Assembly: GCA_016490735.1 (NCBI GenBank)
Contig: JAEMWC010000024.1
Span: 1,262,501-1,326,500 of the forward strand
Direction: 5' to 3'
DNA length: 64,000 bases
Source of the DNA: Pachyseris speciosa
Lineage: Eukaryota; Cnidaria; Anthozoa; Scleractinia; Pachyseridae
Within the stretch, counting starts at the first letter, position 1, and each line of letters begins with the position of its first letter. A program made the position numbers and the translations under genes. Shown piece after piece: positions 11,288 to 23,159 of the stretch. The notes under the pieces are model-generated. The model was not told the origin of the DNA, did no database searches, and saw only the letters and a list, made by a program, of their open reading frames with translations.

Positions 11288-12560
11288 AGGTCATTTGTGG
11301 GTTCATATGATCCCGTGAAAGAAATGAGTGAGAATGATATATGAACTGAGCTATGAAGCCACTGACGTTGGAATTTTTTTCAGGCTTCTTTCGCAATTAC
11401 ATGAATTGTGTTCACAACTGCGAGGATCATTCTTCATTTGATTTCATTTCCGCAGTTCATATGATTCATTTCATATATCATTCTCAATGATCAGAATGTT
11501 GGAATAAATGATTTTTTTCCGTCTTGAGCAGCCTATTGATGCTATAGGATTCTTTCCATTGTGGTAATTAACTTTGAACAGTAACTATAAACGCATTTGC
11601 AATTGCTTTGTAGATTTCATCTTGTCCCGTGGAACGTGTAAATTTTGCTAGTATTGTATACTTTGATAGAATAAAACTTCAATGTCTCTCATATGACCGT
11701 TTCCTCCTCTTTCTCTTACTAGGATTTACCTGTGGTTGCGAGGCTCTTCACTCCTTCCGTGAGGTGTCCAAATTGTCGTTATGCCAATGATTCAGATTTC
11801 CGCTTTTGCCAGCGATGCGGCTATAAAAAGAAAATCTTAAACAACAAAAGTAGTACGCCTCTGGATGTGAATGTGAACGCTATTGATGATCGTCTTCGAC
11901 AATTGGCCTTGTTTGATCAAGCAACTAGTTACTCTAAGCAAAAAGATTCGCTTCGAAGGGAATTAGAAAATTTCCTTTCCTCTCTACCAGGCTCTATTAC
12001 CATTTCAACTGTTGCACCACGCGATCTTTGCCGTTTCTTGGTACATAAAGACAAAAATGGGAAAACACAGGTTCATCGTAACGGATGCCCTCATCTGGGG
12101 AAGAGGGGCACATTTAACTGTGCTTGCCCGCTAGACTATCCTACAAAACTGTAGACTCGTATATTGGTAAATTGCGAGCGATCGTCCACGCTATTAGGGA
12201 ATGGGATAGACGCCTTGGCCTTGGAAACCCGGCTGCAGATAAATCTGTAAAGGACTATCTTCGTTTAGTTACGGCTGAGCAGCTACAGGCAAGAATAACA
12301 CCGAAACAAGCCTCCCTATTTTTTTTTTGTGGACAAACTTGCTCAATTATCTGACTACATCGATAGAAATCTGCAGTCTCCTAATGTCACTCCGACACAG
12401 CGTTCTGTTCTCGCGGGGGACCAGGCGTATTTTAAGGCGGTATTTTTTAGTGGTGATAGGCCTGGAGATATGGGCCAGGTGAAGGTACCAGAAATTTTGA
12501 AATTCCCAAGTGATGATGGTTTCCTATTTAACCACGCATGGGGCAAAACCTTGAGGGACG
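10694..12560 (+). pseudogene. Tyrosine-recombinase element, 5' part: CCHC exon, zinc-ribbon exon and first half of the recombinase (broken)
   Basis: After an AG at 10693, a first exon (10694-11030) encodes a helical segment and, after a frameshift near 10830, a CX2CX4HX4C zinc knuckle (residues CYYCNRPGHIQTNC). A second exon after an AG at 11722 encodes a CXXC...CXXC zinc ribbon (CPNC, CQRC), then a helical region. A frameshift occurs near 12130, then core-binding-like sequence, a second frameshift at a T run near 12320, and a segment with the motif FFSGDRPGD, whose Arg is likely catalytic Arg I. Coding stops at 12560 where the BEL element is inserted; the rest resumes at 24577. The family is multicopy in cnidarian genomes as far as I recall. 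A Crypton-like transposon, or a DIRS-like element lacking visible reverse transcriptase, are the alternatives. Confidence 0.7.
11085..11480 (-). mobile_element. tRNA-Thr-like SINE with inverted partial copy
   Basis: The minus strand of 11200-11272 reads as a tRNA-like fold: GGCTTCA acceptor, TAGCTCAG D-arm (A box), a loop with anticodon GGT, and GGTTCAAACCC B box. Position 33 is C and the anticodon stem is mismatched, so it is tRNA-derived rather than a working tRNA gene. Flanking sequences (AGAATGATCCTCGCAGTTGTG) recur inverted at 11400-11440, giving a fold-back structure. A related pair is at 52342-52805. It lies in the intron-like gap of the recombinase element. Confidence 0.6.
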
Positions 12561-12565
12561 GTGAT

Positions 12566-12798
12566 TGTTCCCACACGAATTTGAACGGTCAAAATCTCAA
12601 TACCAACAGCATCGAGTCGAAGATTCCACTATTTTATCCACTCACACGTGGCGATTACACAATCTCACAAAATGGTTGACTGCGAGTCTAGGTAAAAAAA
12701 GGGGGCGTTCCCATAAATTGATATCACATGATTATGTCGCGAAACAGGTTAAACATTGACAAACGTAACGCCAAAAAACAAATATTCGTTCCAAAACA
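12566..12798 (-). repeat. BEL 3' LTR (left copy, 233 bp)
   Basis: It starts TGTTCCCACACGAA and ends GTTCCAAAACA, a TG...CA LTR. It aligns with 24263-24574, with roughly eight substitutions by eye plus a ~79-bp length difference that falls just before CACTCACACGTGG. The inner border is followed by a minus-strand purine run (polypurine tract). Confidence 0.88.
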
Positions 12799-12811
12799 CA
12801 TCCCCCTCCCG
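12799..12811 (-). other. Polypurine tract of the BEL element
   Basis: On the minus strand GGGAGGGGGATG lies directly before the 3' LTR, as expected for the plus-strand DNA primer of an LTR retroelement. Confidence 0.7.
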
Positions 12812-12961
12812 AATTCGTTAACTTTCACAAAAGGGAAAATCTAAAAACTAGGAAAAAACAATAAACAGGAATAAGTAAAACTGTCACTGTCTTAAACACA
12901 GTTCAGTCTCGTCTTTGAGCACTTGCACTTGCTGGCATTACTCCCCTTCAGTCCGTAGACA

Positions 12962-14109
12962 TCACTGCTCGAAGCTCTCCTCCACGTACTCAAGGGGACA
13001 CAAACGATGAACGGGACGCAGGTACTCCCTGTTTTTTGACTTTACCCTTACCACCCTCACTAGTCCATCTTCTCCAGGATACACTTCCATCACGCGTCCG
13101 AGAGGCCACTCTCCACGGGCTGCGTTGGATTCTGCTATTAATACCACGTCACCTTCCTTCAAATTGTGCCTGGGGTGAAACCATTTCTTCCTGACGTTAA
13201 GGCTTGGAAGGAACTCCTTTCGCCACCGGTTCCATCTTTTCCTGGGGTTAAGGACTTCTTCTTTGTCCACTGCTTCAGGAGCAAATGAGCCTCCAATCTC
13301 TCTGATGAGAAAGTGACGTGGAGTCAGTGGTGAAAGGTCGTCAGGGTCTGAGCTTACGTAGGTTATGGGTCTGGAATTCAGCAGGCGTTCTGCTCCACAA
13401 ATGGCTGTGTGCAGCTCCTCGTCAGAAACATCCGCATCACCAAGAATTGCTTTAATCGCTTTCTTTGCACTCCGAGTCATCGCTTCAAAGACGCCACCAA
13501 AATGAGGGGTTGACGGAGGATTAAACTTCCAGTCAATTTGGTGATACTTGTTGGTGTCGTTTGTAATACGGTCATGGTCGAGAGCCTTGACCAACTCTCG
13601 CAATTCACGCTCTGCTCCCACGAAGTTAGTCCCATTGTCAGAGATAATGTAGGTGGGCATCCCCCTCCGTGAAGTCATCCGAGTAAACGCATTAATAAAC
13701 GAGCTGGTGTCCAATGAGTATGCCATCTCCAAATGCACTGCACGTGTTGCTAGGCACGTGAAGAGACACAAGTAGCGTTTTGCTTTGGTCTTGCCGCGAC
13801 CTTGCTTTGTGAAGTATGGACCACCGAAATCAACTCCAACTCTTTCAAAGGCTCTGAGAGACGGTTGCAACCTGGACCTGGGTAGGGGGGCATCATCTGA
13901 TTGCCTCGCTCCCAGAAACGGCGTCTAGAAAACGGCGTCGACATTCTGGACAAGCCTCGATAACGTTTTTCACCACGCGTCTTCCTTTAACGATCCAGAA
14001 ACGAGTCCGTAATTCCGTCAGAATATGCTCTACTCCGGTACCATGGCCTAATCTTTCGTGTACTTCGATGACAATGAGCCGTGTCACAGGATGTTTCTTT
14101 GGAAGAAGA
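12962..14109 (-). pseudogene. BEL integrase region (DDE, broken)
   Basis: Minus-strand reading gives the H2C2 zinc-binding segment (HERLGHG ... CPECRRRF) at about 13940-14090. A frame break follows near 13870-13925, then a 302-residue open stretch with the catalytic-core landmarks VDFGGPYF, SDNGTNFVGAERE and FGGVFEAM (D, D, E) and a C-terminal DUF5641-like tail (NVRKKWFHPR ... GDVVLI ... WPLGRV). It ends at 12962 before the polypurine tract. The DDE residues are present, but the frame break disables it. Confidence 0.85.
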
Positions 14110-15086
14110 ATTGGGTGTGATTGCTGAGATCCTAGAGATTGCGCCTCACTCACGATCTTCAACAATCACAGGGGTCGCGTGGTGCAAGGCGGTAGACAAT
14201 TCGAACTCCACTCGGATAGAATGATTAAGAAACGATTTAATCCTGGATGCACATTACATCGACTCCTAGATTTAGCGATGATAGGTAGACGATAACGGTG
14301 GCCGTGGTAGCGATAGAAGTAGTAACAGTAGTAGCAGAAGTTGAAATAGTAGTAGGTTCGAACTGAAATGCGATAGTTAAAAATACATTCTATTTTAAAT
14401 AATAACCCTTTTAGCAACAATGACATGCAACATACATTAAAACGTGATAACTGATACTTAATTTCAATAGAATTTAAAGATACGAACATAACTCACAATA
14501 AACATAGTGTACTCAAACAAAACTGAATATATCGATAAAGCACCATATGAGGTTGAATCGAATCAAAAGATATAAATTGAAAGAAACAAATTTGTACATC
14601 GTGTAAATCCATTGACTTAAGACAATAACGTGACAATAAGATCTTGTGTAATTAATGTCAACACAATGAACTAGAAATCAACGATTATCTTGTAACATAA
14701 ACACCGATATTTGGTAGCGAAGCTAGAGAAACCTAGTAAAAATGAAACATAAACTTACTTTGGTCGACGACTCGCACCCAAAAGGTAGCAGAATACAACG
14801 GAAAATAGCGGGTAGCTGATCCTATGATCGTAGCACGGTACTTGCGAGGTAACTTGTGTTTTTCGGCTTCCCGCGAGTCGCTTTTATAACACACGTGTAC
14901 GTGCATATGCTTAGGGCGTTTCCAAATACGCGTGCGGTTATGATCGAAAATCATGAAACTGCAAATTCGTAACTATATCGTCACACTGCGGTAAGCACGT
15001 TTTATGAAATGATGAATATAGTAATCACTAAAAAAAATGTTCTAGAAGGTGAGAAAAAGGAAAGGTGTTTTAAAACTAACATTGGG
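14110..15086. mobile_element. Solo-LTR-like insertion within BEL pol
   Basis: The element 14116-15081 starts TGTGATTG and ends ACTAACA (TG...CA). It is flanked by TTGGG on both sides (14111-14115 and 15082-15086), a 5-bp duplication. BEL coding sequence stops on one side and resumes in register on the other. Internal sequence has no convincing coding region. Its size and ends fit a solo LTR of an unrelated LTR element; no second copy is in the window to confirm. Confidence 0.65.
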
Positions 15087-15780
15087 TTTCGTGTATTGTA
15101 AGGTAGGTCATTCGCATAGCGCAGACGGCCGTCAACTCGAAGTAAACCGTCACCATTGTTCTTAGGGTTGAGTCGGGACAGTGATTCTTCTCTTTCTCCA
15201 TTGGGGAAGGCTTCAGCTTGAGCTTGCTTGACCCCAAATGTTTCAGCTGAAGATCTTTCAGTTGACGTGAGCACTCGGTCCTTCTTTCTTGTCTCTTTCG
15301 GAGCTTTGCAGTTGGCAATAAAACGCTGTATCCAACCTGTGACGCGAACGAGGTGACTAAGGCTTGAGAAGTGGCTTGGGTCAATCACTGTATTTGCAAG
15401 GTTATTAGTCATATGTGTCCTGCTCGTCGCTCGTCTTTCACCATCATTGTCCTTTCTCGTCTCTGCTAAGGGCTGTGCTACTGGCCAGGTTGATTCGTCA
15501 TGTTTCAGGAACGCTGAGCTTTCCATCCAAGGCTTGCTTTGAGCTAAGTCTGCAGCAGATAGGCCTCTCGTGTAGATAGGCAGATAGGCCTCTGCCGGGT
15601 TCATTGGACCTGGTATGTGTCGCCACTGTTCAGGATTTGTCGTACGCTGGATTTCTCCAATCCGGTTAGCCACAAATGGCTTAAATTCGCGGCTTTGATT
15701 ACGCACCCAATGCCAGACATTTTATGAATCAGTCCAGAAGACCACTCTGTCCACAGTTAGTACTTTGAGAATGTTCTGAG
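15087..15780 (-). pseudogene. BEL RNase H end and pre-integrase region
   Basis: An open stretch continues pol with NQSREFKPFVANRIGEIQ, a BEL/Pao RNase H/linker motif, and then LNPKNNGDGLLRVDGRLR, the usual lead-in to the integrase zinc-binding region. Stops and shifts separate it from the reverse transcriptase at 15706-15781. The reading is cut at 15086 by the solo-LTR insertion. Confidence 0.75.
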
Positions 15781-17347
15781 CTAAACGACTTGAAAGGACT
15801 GCTCCCATAACTCTAGTCGGGGAATCGTCATCACTTTAACTGGAGCCACACGGCACTTTGACGCGACAAGGCATGATGCCAGAGCATTGTCTGAGTACTG
15901 GCACACCAAATAGGCAACAGACGCGTACGCATCTTTGGAGGCATCTGAGAAGATGTGCAAGTCAACTTTCTCTGGGTAAGGTAGGCGTAAACTACGAGGA
16001 ATGGCAAGCCGTGACAGCTCTGGAAGCTCCGATACCCACTTCTCCCACTTTGTCTTTAAATCATCTGGCAAAATGTCATCCCAGTCAATACCGGCCATCC
16101 AAATCTCTTGCATGAGGATCTTCGCCTTAACTGTGAAGGGTGCTAGGAACTGAAGTGGGTCGTATAGGGCTGCTATGGTACTCAGAACATTCCGCTTTGT
16201 AGGTTCCTTGCTTGCGTCGGGCAATTTGACTTGAAAGGTGAAAACGTCCCTCTGAGCTTCCCACGTGACTCCTAGGGTCTTAATTCTAGGCACTCCCTCA
16301 TCAGAAGTTTCCAGTGCAGGTAGCCGGTCTTCAGCGGGGATATCTTCGATAACGGCGGGCTCATTTGAGGACCATTTTCGTAACTTGAAGCCGGCTTTGT
16401 CCAACAGATCGGTTTGCTGGCGCCGTAGCTGCTGAGCACTTTCGACTGTTTCACACGAGTCTAGCAGGTCATCAACGTACATCGAGTTATCAACGGAATT
16501 GACCGCTTCCGGGAAGTCTAAGGCATGTGCTTGAGCATGACTATGAAGGACGTATTGAGAGAGGAACGGCGAGGCAGTATTACCAAAACGCAATCTTTGA
16601 AATTCATAAACATCTGGCTGTCTTGAAGTGTCCAGATCGCGCCAAAGGAACCGGTGATACTGGCGGTCTCTTTCTGCCAGCCCCACTTGCAGAAACATCT
16701 CAGAAATATCCCCGGATACAGGGGATCGGCGAAAGCGTGTCAACACATCTACCAATTCTCTCTGGAGTTTTGGCCCTGGTCGTATTGTGTCATTCAAACT
16801 TTTCCCGTTGTGCTTTACTGCGGCATCAAAGACGACTCGTACTTTAGTTGTGACTTTGTCCTCCCTAACCACAGGAAAATGAGGGAGAAACCATTGCTCT
16901 TTATCTTGGGATTTAGTGAGTTTCTGCTTGTAGCCCTTCTTCAGGTAATCTTCGAAGTCTTGACAGTACGCGTTCGCAATGTCCAAATCTTTTCTTTTTT
17001 AGGGACTTCTCTTGGCTTTTAAGTCGCATCAGTGCTATGTCATAATTGTCAGCTAACTTTGGCTCGCCGTCTTTCCAGGGGATTCCAATCTTGCACCGAC
17101 CATTCTTGAATTCTAGTGTTTCTGCTGCTTGTTTAACTGCGGCGACTTCTTCGGTGGTCATGGGTTGTTCAACGTCGTCCTTGATTCCAAGGGATTCAAG
17201 TTCCCAAAAGGAGCGTAGAATGTCGTCTGGTGTTGGCTGCTTGTAAATGTGGCTATTGCGATAAGTTCGCTTAAAATGCGACCGGGAATCGCGACGAAAC
17301 TCTTCCACCAAGGTGGGGCCAAAGCACACCCAGCCCAGATTAGTCAA
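15781..17347 (-). pseudogene. BEL reverse transcriptase and start of RNase H (frame-broken)
   Basis: Two overlapping minus-strand frames (16913-17347 and 15781-16986) carry a BEL/Pao reverse transcriptase. Landmarks are LGWVCFGPTL at the start, KVRVVFDAA, the DISEMFLQV finger/palm motif, FGNTASPF, and the catalytic YVDD in MYVDDLLDSC. DAS near LHIFSDASKDAY marks RNase H onset. A frameshift near 16920-16990 joins the parts. The first aspartate pair and YVDD are visible; frameshifts rule out function. Confidence 0.88.
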
Positions 17348-17491
17348 ACGTGCAACATGATCATTTGGCTGGCTACCTCAGATTTCTTGTAACACATGAT
17401 GGAACACCGCGTGGTCACTGCCTATCATGACGTCGATTTGGCGTCGCCTTGACACACTTGGAAAAGATACTGAACGCAAATGGGGCCATCG

Positions 17492-17932
17492 TTACTTCAC
17501 TTCAGACCAAGGGATGGCTGGAGTGTCACCGGTAATGTTATTAAGGACGTGAGCTTGCAGATATCCTGAGAATGAGCCGTCCAGGTTTAAGACGGACAGA
17601 TCCACTCGGCGAGATCGTGTGGTGATTTCTGTTCCGGCTGTTCCTGCAATCGTTAGATTTATTGCCTCTCCCTGCAATTCCAACTCTTCGGCAGCGTCGT
17701 CTGAGATATAAGAGCTTGTTGAACATGGATCCAACATGAAATTAACCTTAAGGTGCTTCTTGCCGTTCGTGATGAGGGCTGGTAGGATCATTAGTGAAAC
17801 ATGCTCAACGTGGGTTGTTTTGTATGTCTGCTCTCGCGGGTGGGAAGTGGCTGGCATTTGGCTGCTGTTTTGTACTTCGGACCTTGTTTCTAAATGCTGG
17901 AGCATCCTTGGCTGAAATGGTGTTGTCCCCAC
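17492..17932 (-). pseudogene. BEL aspartic protease (DUF1758-type) with DPC instead of D-S/T-G
   Basis: The retropepsin-like segment has FMLDPCSTSSYIS at the expected active-site strand, then the hydrophobic ITIAGT/NLTIAGTAGTE flap-type segment and a conserved AHVLNNITG. The active-site triplet reads D-P-C rather than DSG or DTG. The reading stops at 17492, 145 bp before the reverse-transcriptase frame starts, so it is truncated. Confidence 0.75.
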
Positions 17933-18007
17933 TCCAAATTGACTGTCAGGCTTGTTTACTGCACGTACAAGAGAGCTGTCATGGAGGTAGCTACTATGAT
18001 TGGTGCT

Positions 18008-18930
18008 CTAACATTCTTCTACACCACATCGTCTTGCATTAGGACAGTCCCTGCTCTGGTGTCCAGCGGCTAGGCAGCGATAGCAGCGTCCAGCATTACT
18101 AATTAGCTCCTTCCTTTGTTGTACCGGAAGGCCTTTAAATGCTTTACATACCCATGGCGGGTGGTCTTCCTCACAGGTGCTGACAATACAATTTCTCGGT
18201 TTTGATCTTGCATGAAATCCCCTGGCTCGGGTTCGTTCGTTTCTGTTGGCACTTTTCCGTTCTTCTTTCTGTCTGTCCGTCTTCTTTACAAACCCTCTAG
18301 TCTCTTCCTTTGACTCCTCCATAATCTGCACAAGCAATTCCACACACTCGACAAGTATTTGAAAGTTGTCCTCTAGGGAACGGTCTAATAACCAATGTTT
18401 ATAAGCTTGTACATCCTCTTCGGCTAGTTTCTCTGTAGCTGTAAGATTCAAGTTCTGCCCCTGTAACTCCCTGCCTGGTCCAGAGTCCTGCATTGCGATC
18501 ATGACCCTCTCAAGTACAGCCTGGAATTCTTTCATATCTTCTAGATTGCGAGGTCGAACCTTCGGCCAGCCACGCAGTGTTGTTAAATGCTTGATCTGTA
18601 AACGCCTTTCTCCCCCGTATTTCTTGTCGAGCTTGACCTTTGCTCTTTCATATGCAGACATCGAGAAGCCAAGGTCTTTCACCAGTGCTAGGGCTTTGCC
18701 TGTCAAACTGTTTTGCAATCGCAGCATCTTCTCTCCTACAAGAATATCCAGTAGGTCTACCATAGACATGAATGCGGCCTTCCAGGACTCGTAGTCCGTT
18801 TTGTCCTCCCCTGAAAAGTTGGTCAATGCCACTCCTTTTAATCTGATGGGTGGAGCTTTTGGTAATGGTTGTCTGTAGTCCACACGAGGAGCCGCAAGTA
18901 GGAAAATTTTTGTCCCGACGTTAATTGGCT
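18008..18930 (-). pseudogene. BEL gag C-terminal half: DUF1759 domain and CCHC zinc knuckle
   Basis: On the minus strand, FSGEDKTDYESWKAAF opens a DUF1759-type capsid-like domain. LTTLRGWPKVRPRNLEDM follows, then a charged linker (TDRQKEERKSANRNERTRAR), and a knuckle C-X2-C-X4-H-X4-C (CYRCLAAGHQSRDC) near the end. The open frame closes at 18008 shortly after CGVEEC. The N-terminal gag is displaced 4.5 kb to the right. Confidence 0.82.
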
Positions 18931-19420
18931 TTATTTTCTGACACCTAATCTCGTTGAAAGGTAACTCTGAAGATAAAAGCAACCGCTTGGATGAGCAAGA
19001 CACCTTTGATGGGAGAGGTTGTCACATCAGAACATCAACACTTTGATCATAAATTGTCCATGATGACTGGGATGATTCAGTTGTGACTACGAACCTTGCG
19101 TGTTGGATAAACTGTCACACCGGATTTTCACTAGCTTAGCATCGTACGGCGAATGAACCGTCCGACTACGCTGGCTAGTATTTCCCAGATTGCGTCACAA
19201 AAATAAATAAAATAAAATGAAATAAAAATAAATAAAGTTTTTGACAAACCACATCTGCATGTTATTTCAACTCTTGTCCCGACGTTAAATTTCCCGGCTT
19301 TAAATTCTGACACCTAATTTCGTTGAAAGGTAATCTGAAGTATTTCCCAGATTACACCATAAAAAGAAATAAAATAAAATGAAATAAAAATAAATAAAGT
19401 TTTCGACAAACCACATCTGT
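18906..19420. repeat. Partial direct duplication with AT-rich (AAATA)n tails inside the gag insertion
   Basis: GTCCCGACGTTAA and TCTGACACCTAAT-TCGTTGAAAGGTAA occur at 18915-18970 and again at 19275-19335. Each is followed further on by TATTTCCCAGATT, then AAATAAAATAAAATGAAATA and GACAAACCACATCTG (19178-19258 and 19342-19420). This marks the left part of the insertion that interrupts gag. Confidence 0.6.
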
Positions 19421-21034
19421 TATGCATGGCGTGTGTTCCCATATCGAAATTCCTCGCGCCTTCCACGAAACCGCGCGTCTATTATTTTATTCCCGCTTCC
19501 TATTATTTTCAAACAGCTAACTTCTACTGCCCTTGCAATGATAAAATCCAAAGGTAGATGCTTGGGAAGCAAAAGACACCAATACATTGCACAGTACTGC
19601 TGCAGTATTTCAATGGTTTACTCAGTGTTGAACAAGGTTGAGTCGCGCAATAAACAAACTCGTTGAGCACGTGTTTCCCTGAGAGCTGTCAATCTCTTAT
19701 GAGAAAGATGAGACAGCCTGTAGTACGTAGTCACGTAAAGTAATTTTTCCAACAAAAGACATTGTCTAGTTATTTGAAAACCAGAATAAAAAACAAAAAT
19801 TTCAAAGAAGTAAGTTCAGGCATTATAAATCATATTTTCCAGCCATAATTGATCGTTCCCGTACCATTTTTACTGTTTTGGGACGTCTACAAGTAGTTAA
19901 TATAAGTAAGTTATCAACTAATTTTAACCAAAAAGTTCAAAAGGCGCCAGTTTTATGCGGTATTTCGGAAGTGGGCACTCGAAATGCTGTTTCGGCAAGT
20001 CTCCGTACAGCGCAAAGCCTGATTCAAGGAAAAGTTGGTATGTCCTGAAAGAAGAAATTTGCGGCTCAGCATTTCGAAAATAGAGTCACGGTGAAGAGAG
20101 GCCTCGAAGCTCTTGTGCCGTATGTGCTCAACCTTATTTACAGCAATTCCGTGTCCTCGACTAGGTCCTTCTTTACTTCAAACTGGAATCGAAAATCCCT
20201 AATGCAGGATAGCAAACCATGATGAATCTAACGAAGTTAGGAAGAACAGTGGTGAGTTAAAGCAAATTGTTACCGTGTATATTGATTATCTACTGCTTTC
20301 TTGGGGAGACAGACGTTTCATTTTCTCAAAAGATCTTCGAGCACGCGAACGAAAATGTAAGCCGCAGGACATGGCCGGGACGCAAGAGGGTGGGGGTGAG
20401 GAGACAAAATTTATTTTCCTCACACTCGTTAAACTGATCTTCGCAGAAAAACAAACAAACAAACAAAGTATGTGGACAGACTAGACAGTAGCAGCCATTC
20501 AAGAGCAAATAATCCGTTGTTTAGATGGCCTTCACAAGTGGTCACCAATTAAGGTATGAGAGGGGTGGGGCTAGGCTGGAGTGCTGGCAGGAGGTACATG
20601 AAGGTCCCGTCTGGTTCAAGCTATAGGCATTGTAGTATTTTTTGAGTCTTGGTACTTTCTCGTGTTATCCCTAAATCAACCTATGCCTACTGTTTTTATT
20701 CATTTTTCTGTTAATAAATTTATGTTTAAAATCATGGTTAGTAAGTTTTACCTGACTAAATTAATAAGGAATAAATGAAATTTCATAATTCTTACATAAA
20801 GGTCACATTACTTTTGTTTATATTTTTAAATAGAAAATTGTGGTGCAAGCATTCTTCTTAACAAGAATCAGATCATCCTTGAAGAGAAAGTGCCTCCTTA
20901 GCAGATCACGTGGACCTTTGAGGAGGCAAACTACTACAGGAAGAAACTGATGCTCTATATACTTACCTAAGTTTTCAGCGACACTGACAACTAACCACAA
21001 TTGTTTGTAACCTCGCATATAACTGAGAGTAACA
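19421..21034. other. Insertion in BEL gag: no gene seen
   Basis: No supported coding region, RNA gene or clear terminal repeat was found here. The sequence is mixed low-complexity and unique non-coding DNA leading into the 68-bp minisatellite. Confidence 0.5.
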
Positions 21035-21920
21035 ATTATAATAACCACTCCACCATTCTAACAAACTTGTAACTTCGTGGGTAGCATATAGTTACCTGAG
21101 AGTCGCAAGTTAATAACCGCTCCACCATTCTAACAAAATTGTAACTTCGTGGGTAACATATACCTGAGAGTTGCAAGTTAATAAGCGCTCCACCATTCTA
21201 ACAAACTTGTAACTTCGTGGGAAGCATATACCTGAGAGTTGCAAGTTAATAACCGCTCCACCATTCTAACAAAATTGTAACCTTGTGGGTAGCACATACC
21301 TGAGAGTTGCAAGTTAATAACCGCTCCACCATTCTAACAAAATTGTAACCTTGTGGGTAGCACATACCTGAGAGTTGCAAGTTAATAACCACTCCACCAT
21401 TCTAACAAAATTGTAACTTCGTGGGTAGCACATACCTGAGAGTTGCAAGTTAATAACCACTCCACCATTCTAACAAACTTGTAACTTCGTGGGTAGCACA
21501 TACCTGAGAGTTGCAAGTTAATAACCGCTCCACCATTCTAACAAACTTGTAACTTCGTGGGTAGCACATACCTGAGAGTTGCAAGTTAATAACCGCTCCA
21601 CCATTCTAAAAAACTTGTAACTTCGTGGGTAGCATATACCTGAGAGTTGTAAGTTAATAACCACTCCACCATTCTAACAAAATTGTAACCTTGTGGGTAG
21701 CACATACCTAGAGTTGCAAGTTAATAACCACTCCACCATTCTAACAAAATTGTAACTTCGTGGATAGCATATACCTGAGAGTTGCAAGTTAATAACCGCT
21801 CCACCATTCTAACAAAATTGTAACTTCGTGGGTAGCATATACCCGAGAGTTGCAAGTTAATAACCGCTCCACCATTCTAACAAACTTGTTAGTTCGTGGG
21901 TAGCATATACTTGAGTGTCA
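21035..21920. repeat. Minisatellite: 13 copies of a 68-bp unit
   Basis: The word CCACCATTCTAACAAA recurs at a 68-bp step (CCATTCT at 21053, 21125, 21193, 21261, 21329, 21397, 21465, 21533, 21601, 21669, 21736, 21804, 21872). Unit content is AACTTCGTGGGTAGCATATA, CCTGAGAGTTGCAAG and TTAATAACCGCT. Units differ by a few substitutions only, and the first step is 72 bp through an extra GTTA. It has no spacers and no coding potential. Confidence 0.95.
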
Positions 21921-22389
21921 AGTTGATTTTTGATCTTAATATTGGATCAGTTGTCAGAGAAACTCTTAAAAGTTTATCATCTCAAGGTAGGAAATTTTTT
22001 TCCTGGGAATGCGCAGTGGCAGATGTACAAAGGACAAATACAGTGGATGGAAACAATTGCTTAATGATTATTTAGCTTCCTGTTATTCACTGACTCGTTA
22101 TTTCCCTCGTCATTGGTCATTCAACCGGCAATCATTCACCCTGCTTCAAAAAAACTATTTCTGTCTCATGGAAATGATGTCCCGTCTTCTCTGCATGCTT
22201 AGTTAAAGATCTGAGAGTTGTAAACCCACGCAGGCAAGTTACACATTTTCGTTTTAAACGACGCCGGCATTTCAAAACAAAAGGCAAATGTTACAGATCA
22301 CATTATCCCGTTATTTAAATGCCTAACAAAATTAAGTCATCATTTAATAAAAATGCAATGAGCAGTGTCCGCGCGAGAAGCGTAAAGCG

Positions 22390-22848
22390 TTTGGTCAGGG
22401 GCATCCAACGAGCCAAATCAACCAAAAGCTTTAGACAGGCATTTTTAAGTACTTTATGGTGTTTGAAGTCTGTTTAAAGTGATGTTTTCATAAGCTAGAA
22501 GAAGTTCATCTGTTCGGATTCCCCAGCTGAAATTTTAATTGCCCGAAATTGTTAGGATACAAAATCTTCCTTCTAGAAAATGCAAACTGAAAAGAACTTT
22601 CCATGTACTTTCTAGGGAATTATTTTCTTTCCGAAAATTCTAGCAGACGTTTTTTACTGCCAAAAAAAGCAATTACGACCTTTCCGAAAACCTCAGGGGC
22701 TATGATTTCCCAATTTCGAATCTTTTAGGCCACGCTTTAGTTCCGAAAATCCGAGTGCACTCTTTAATCGACGCCGAAAGCACAAGGCGAATTACCCTCC
22801 ACCGAACAGATATATACCGAAACTTGTCGTTGGGTGCCCCTGTTTGGT
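22390..22848. mobile_element. 447-bp MITE with CAGGGG-type ends and 6-bp target duplication (copy 2, inverted)
   Basis: The element is 22396-22842. It starts CAGGGGCATCCAACGA and ends TCGTTGGGTGCCCCTG. TTTGGT flanks it on both sides (22390-22395 and 22843-22848). It is the inverted relative of 5202-5647 with matching length and colinear interior. Confidence 0.85.
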
Positions 22849-23159
22849 GCCAGAAGTTTGACCGAAAAAAAGAATTTCTTCCGAACCGTGTATAAACATA
22901 TTTCAGTCGTAAAAATTCGAAACTCCGCTTTTATTTACATTTTCACTCAAAAAGCGAAGTAGAAGTAGAAATTCGGTCAAACGATTCCGGTTGAATACCT
23001 CTTCGAACACCATTCATGAGACGAAAAGGACGTCAGCCAACAAACTGAAGTACCTTAAAATTTACGCATTTCTGTCAATTCTTGCTGTAATTACTTTGCG
23101 TTGCAACGCCATGGGACACAATCACTTTTCTCATACTTAATTAAAGTCGCTTAACGACA

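Noticed and set aside
21035..21920. Regular repeats as a CRISPR array
   Set aside because: The units abut without unique spacers and the genome is eukaryotic; it is a minisatellite.
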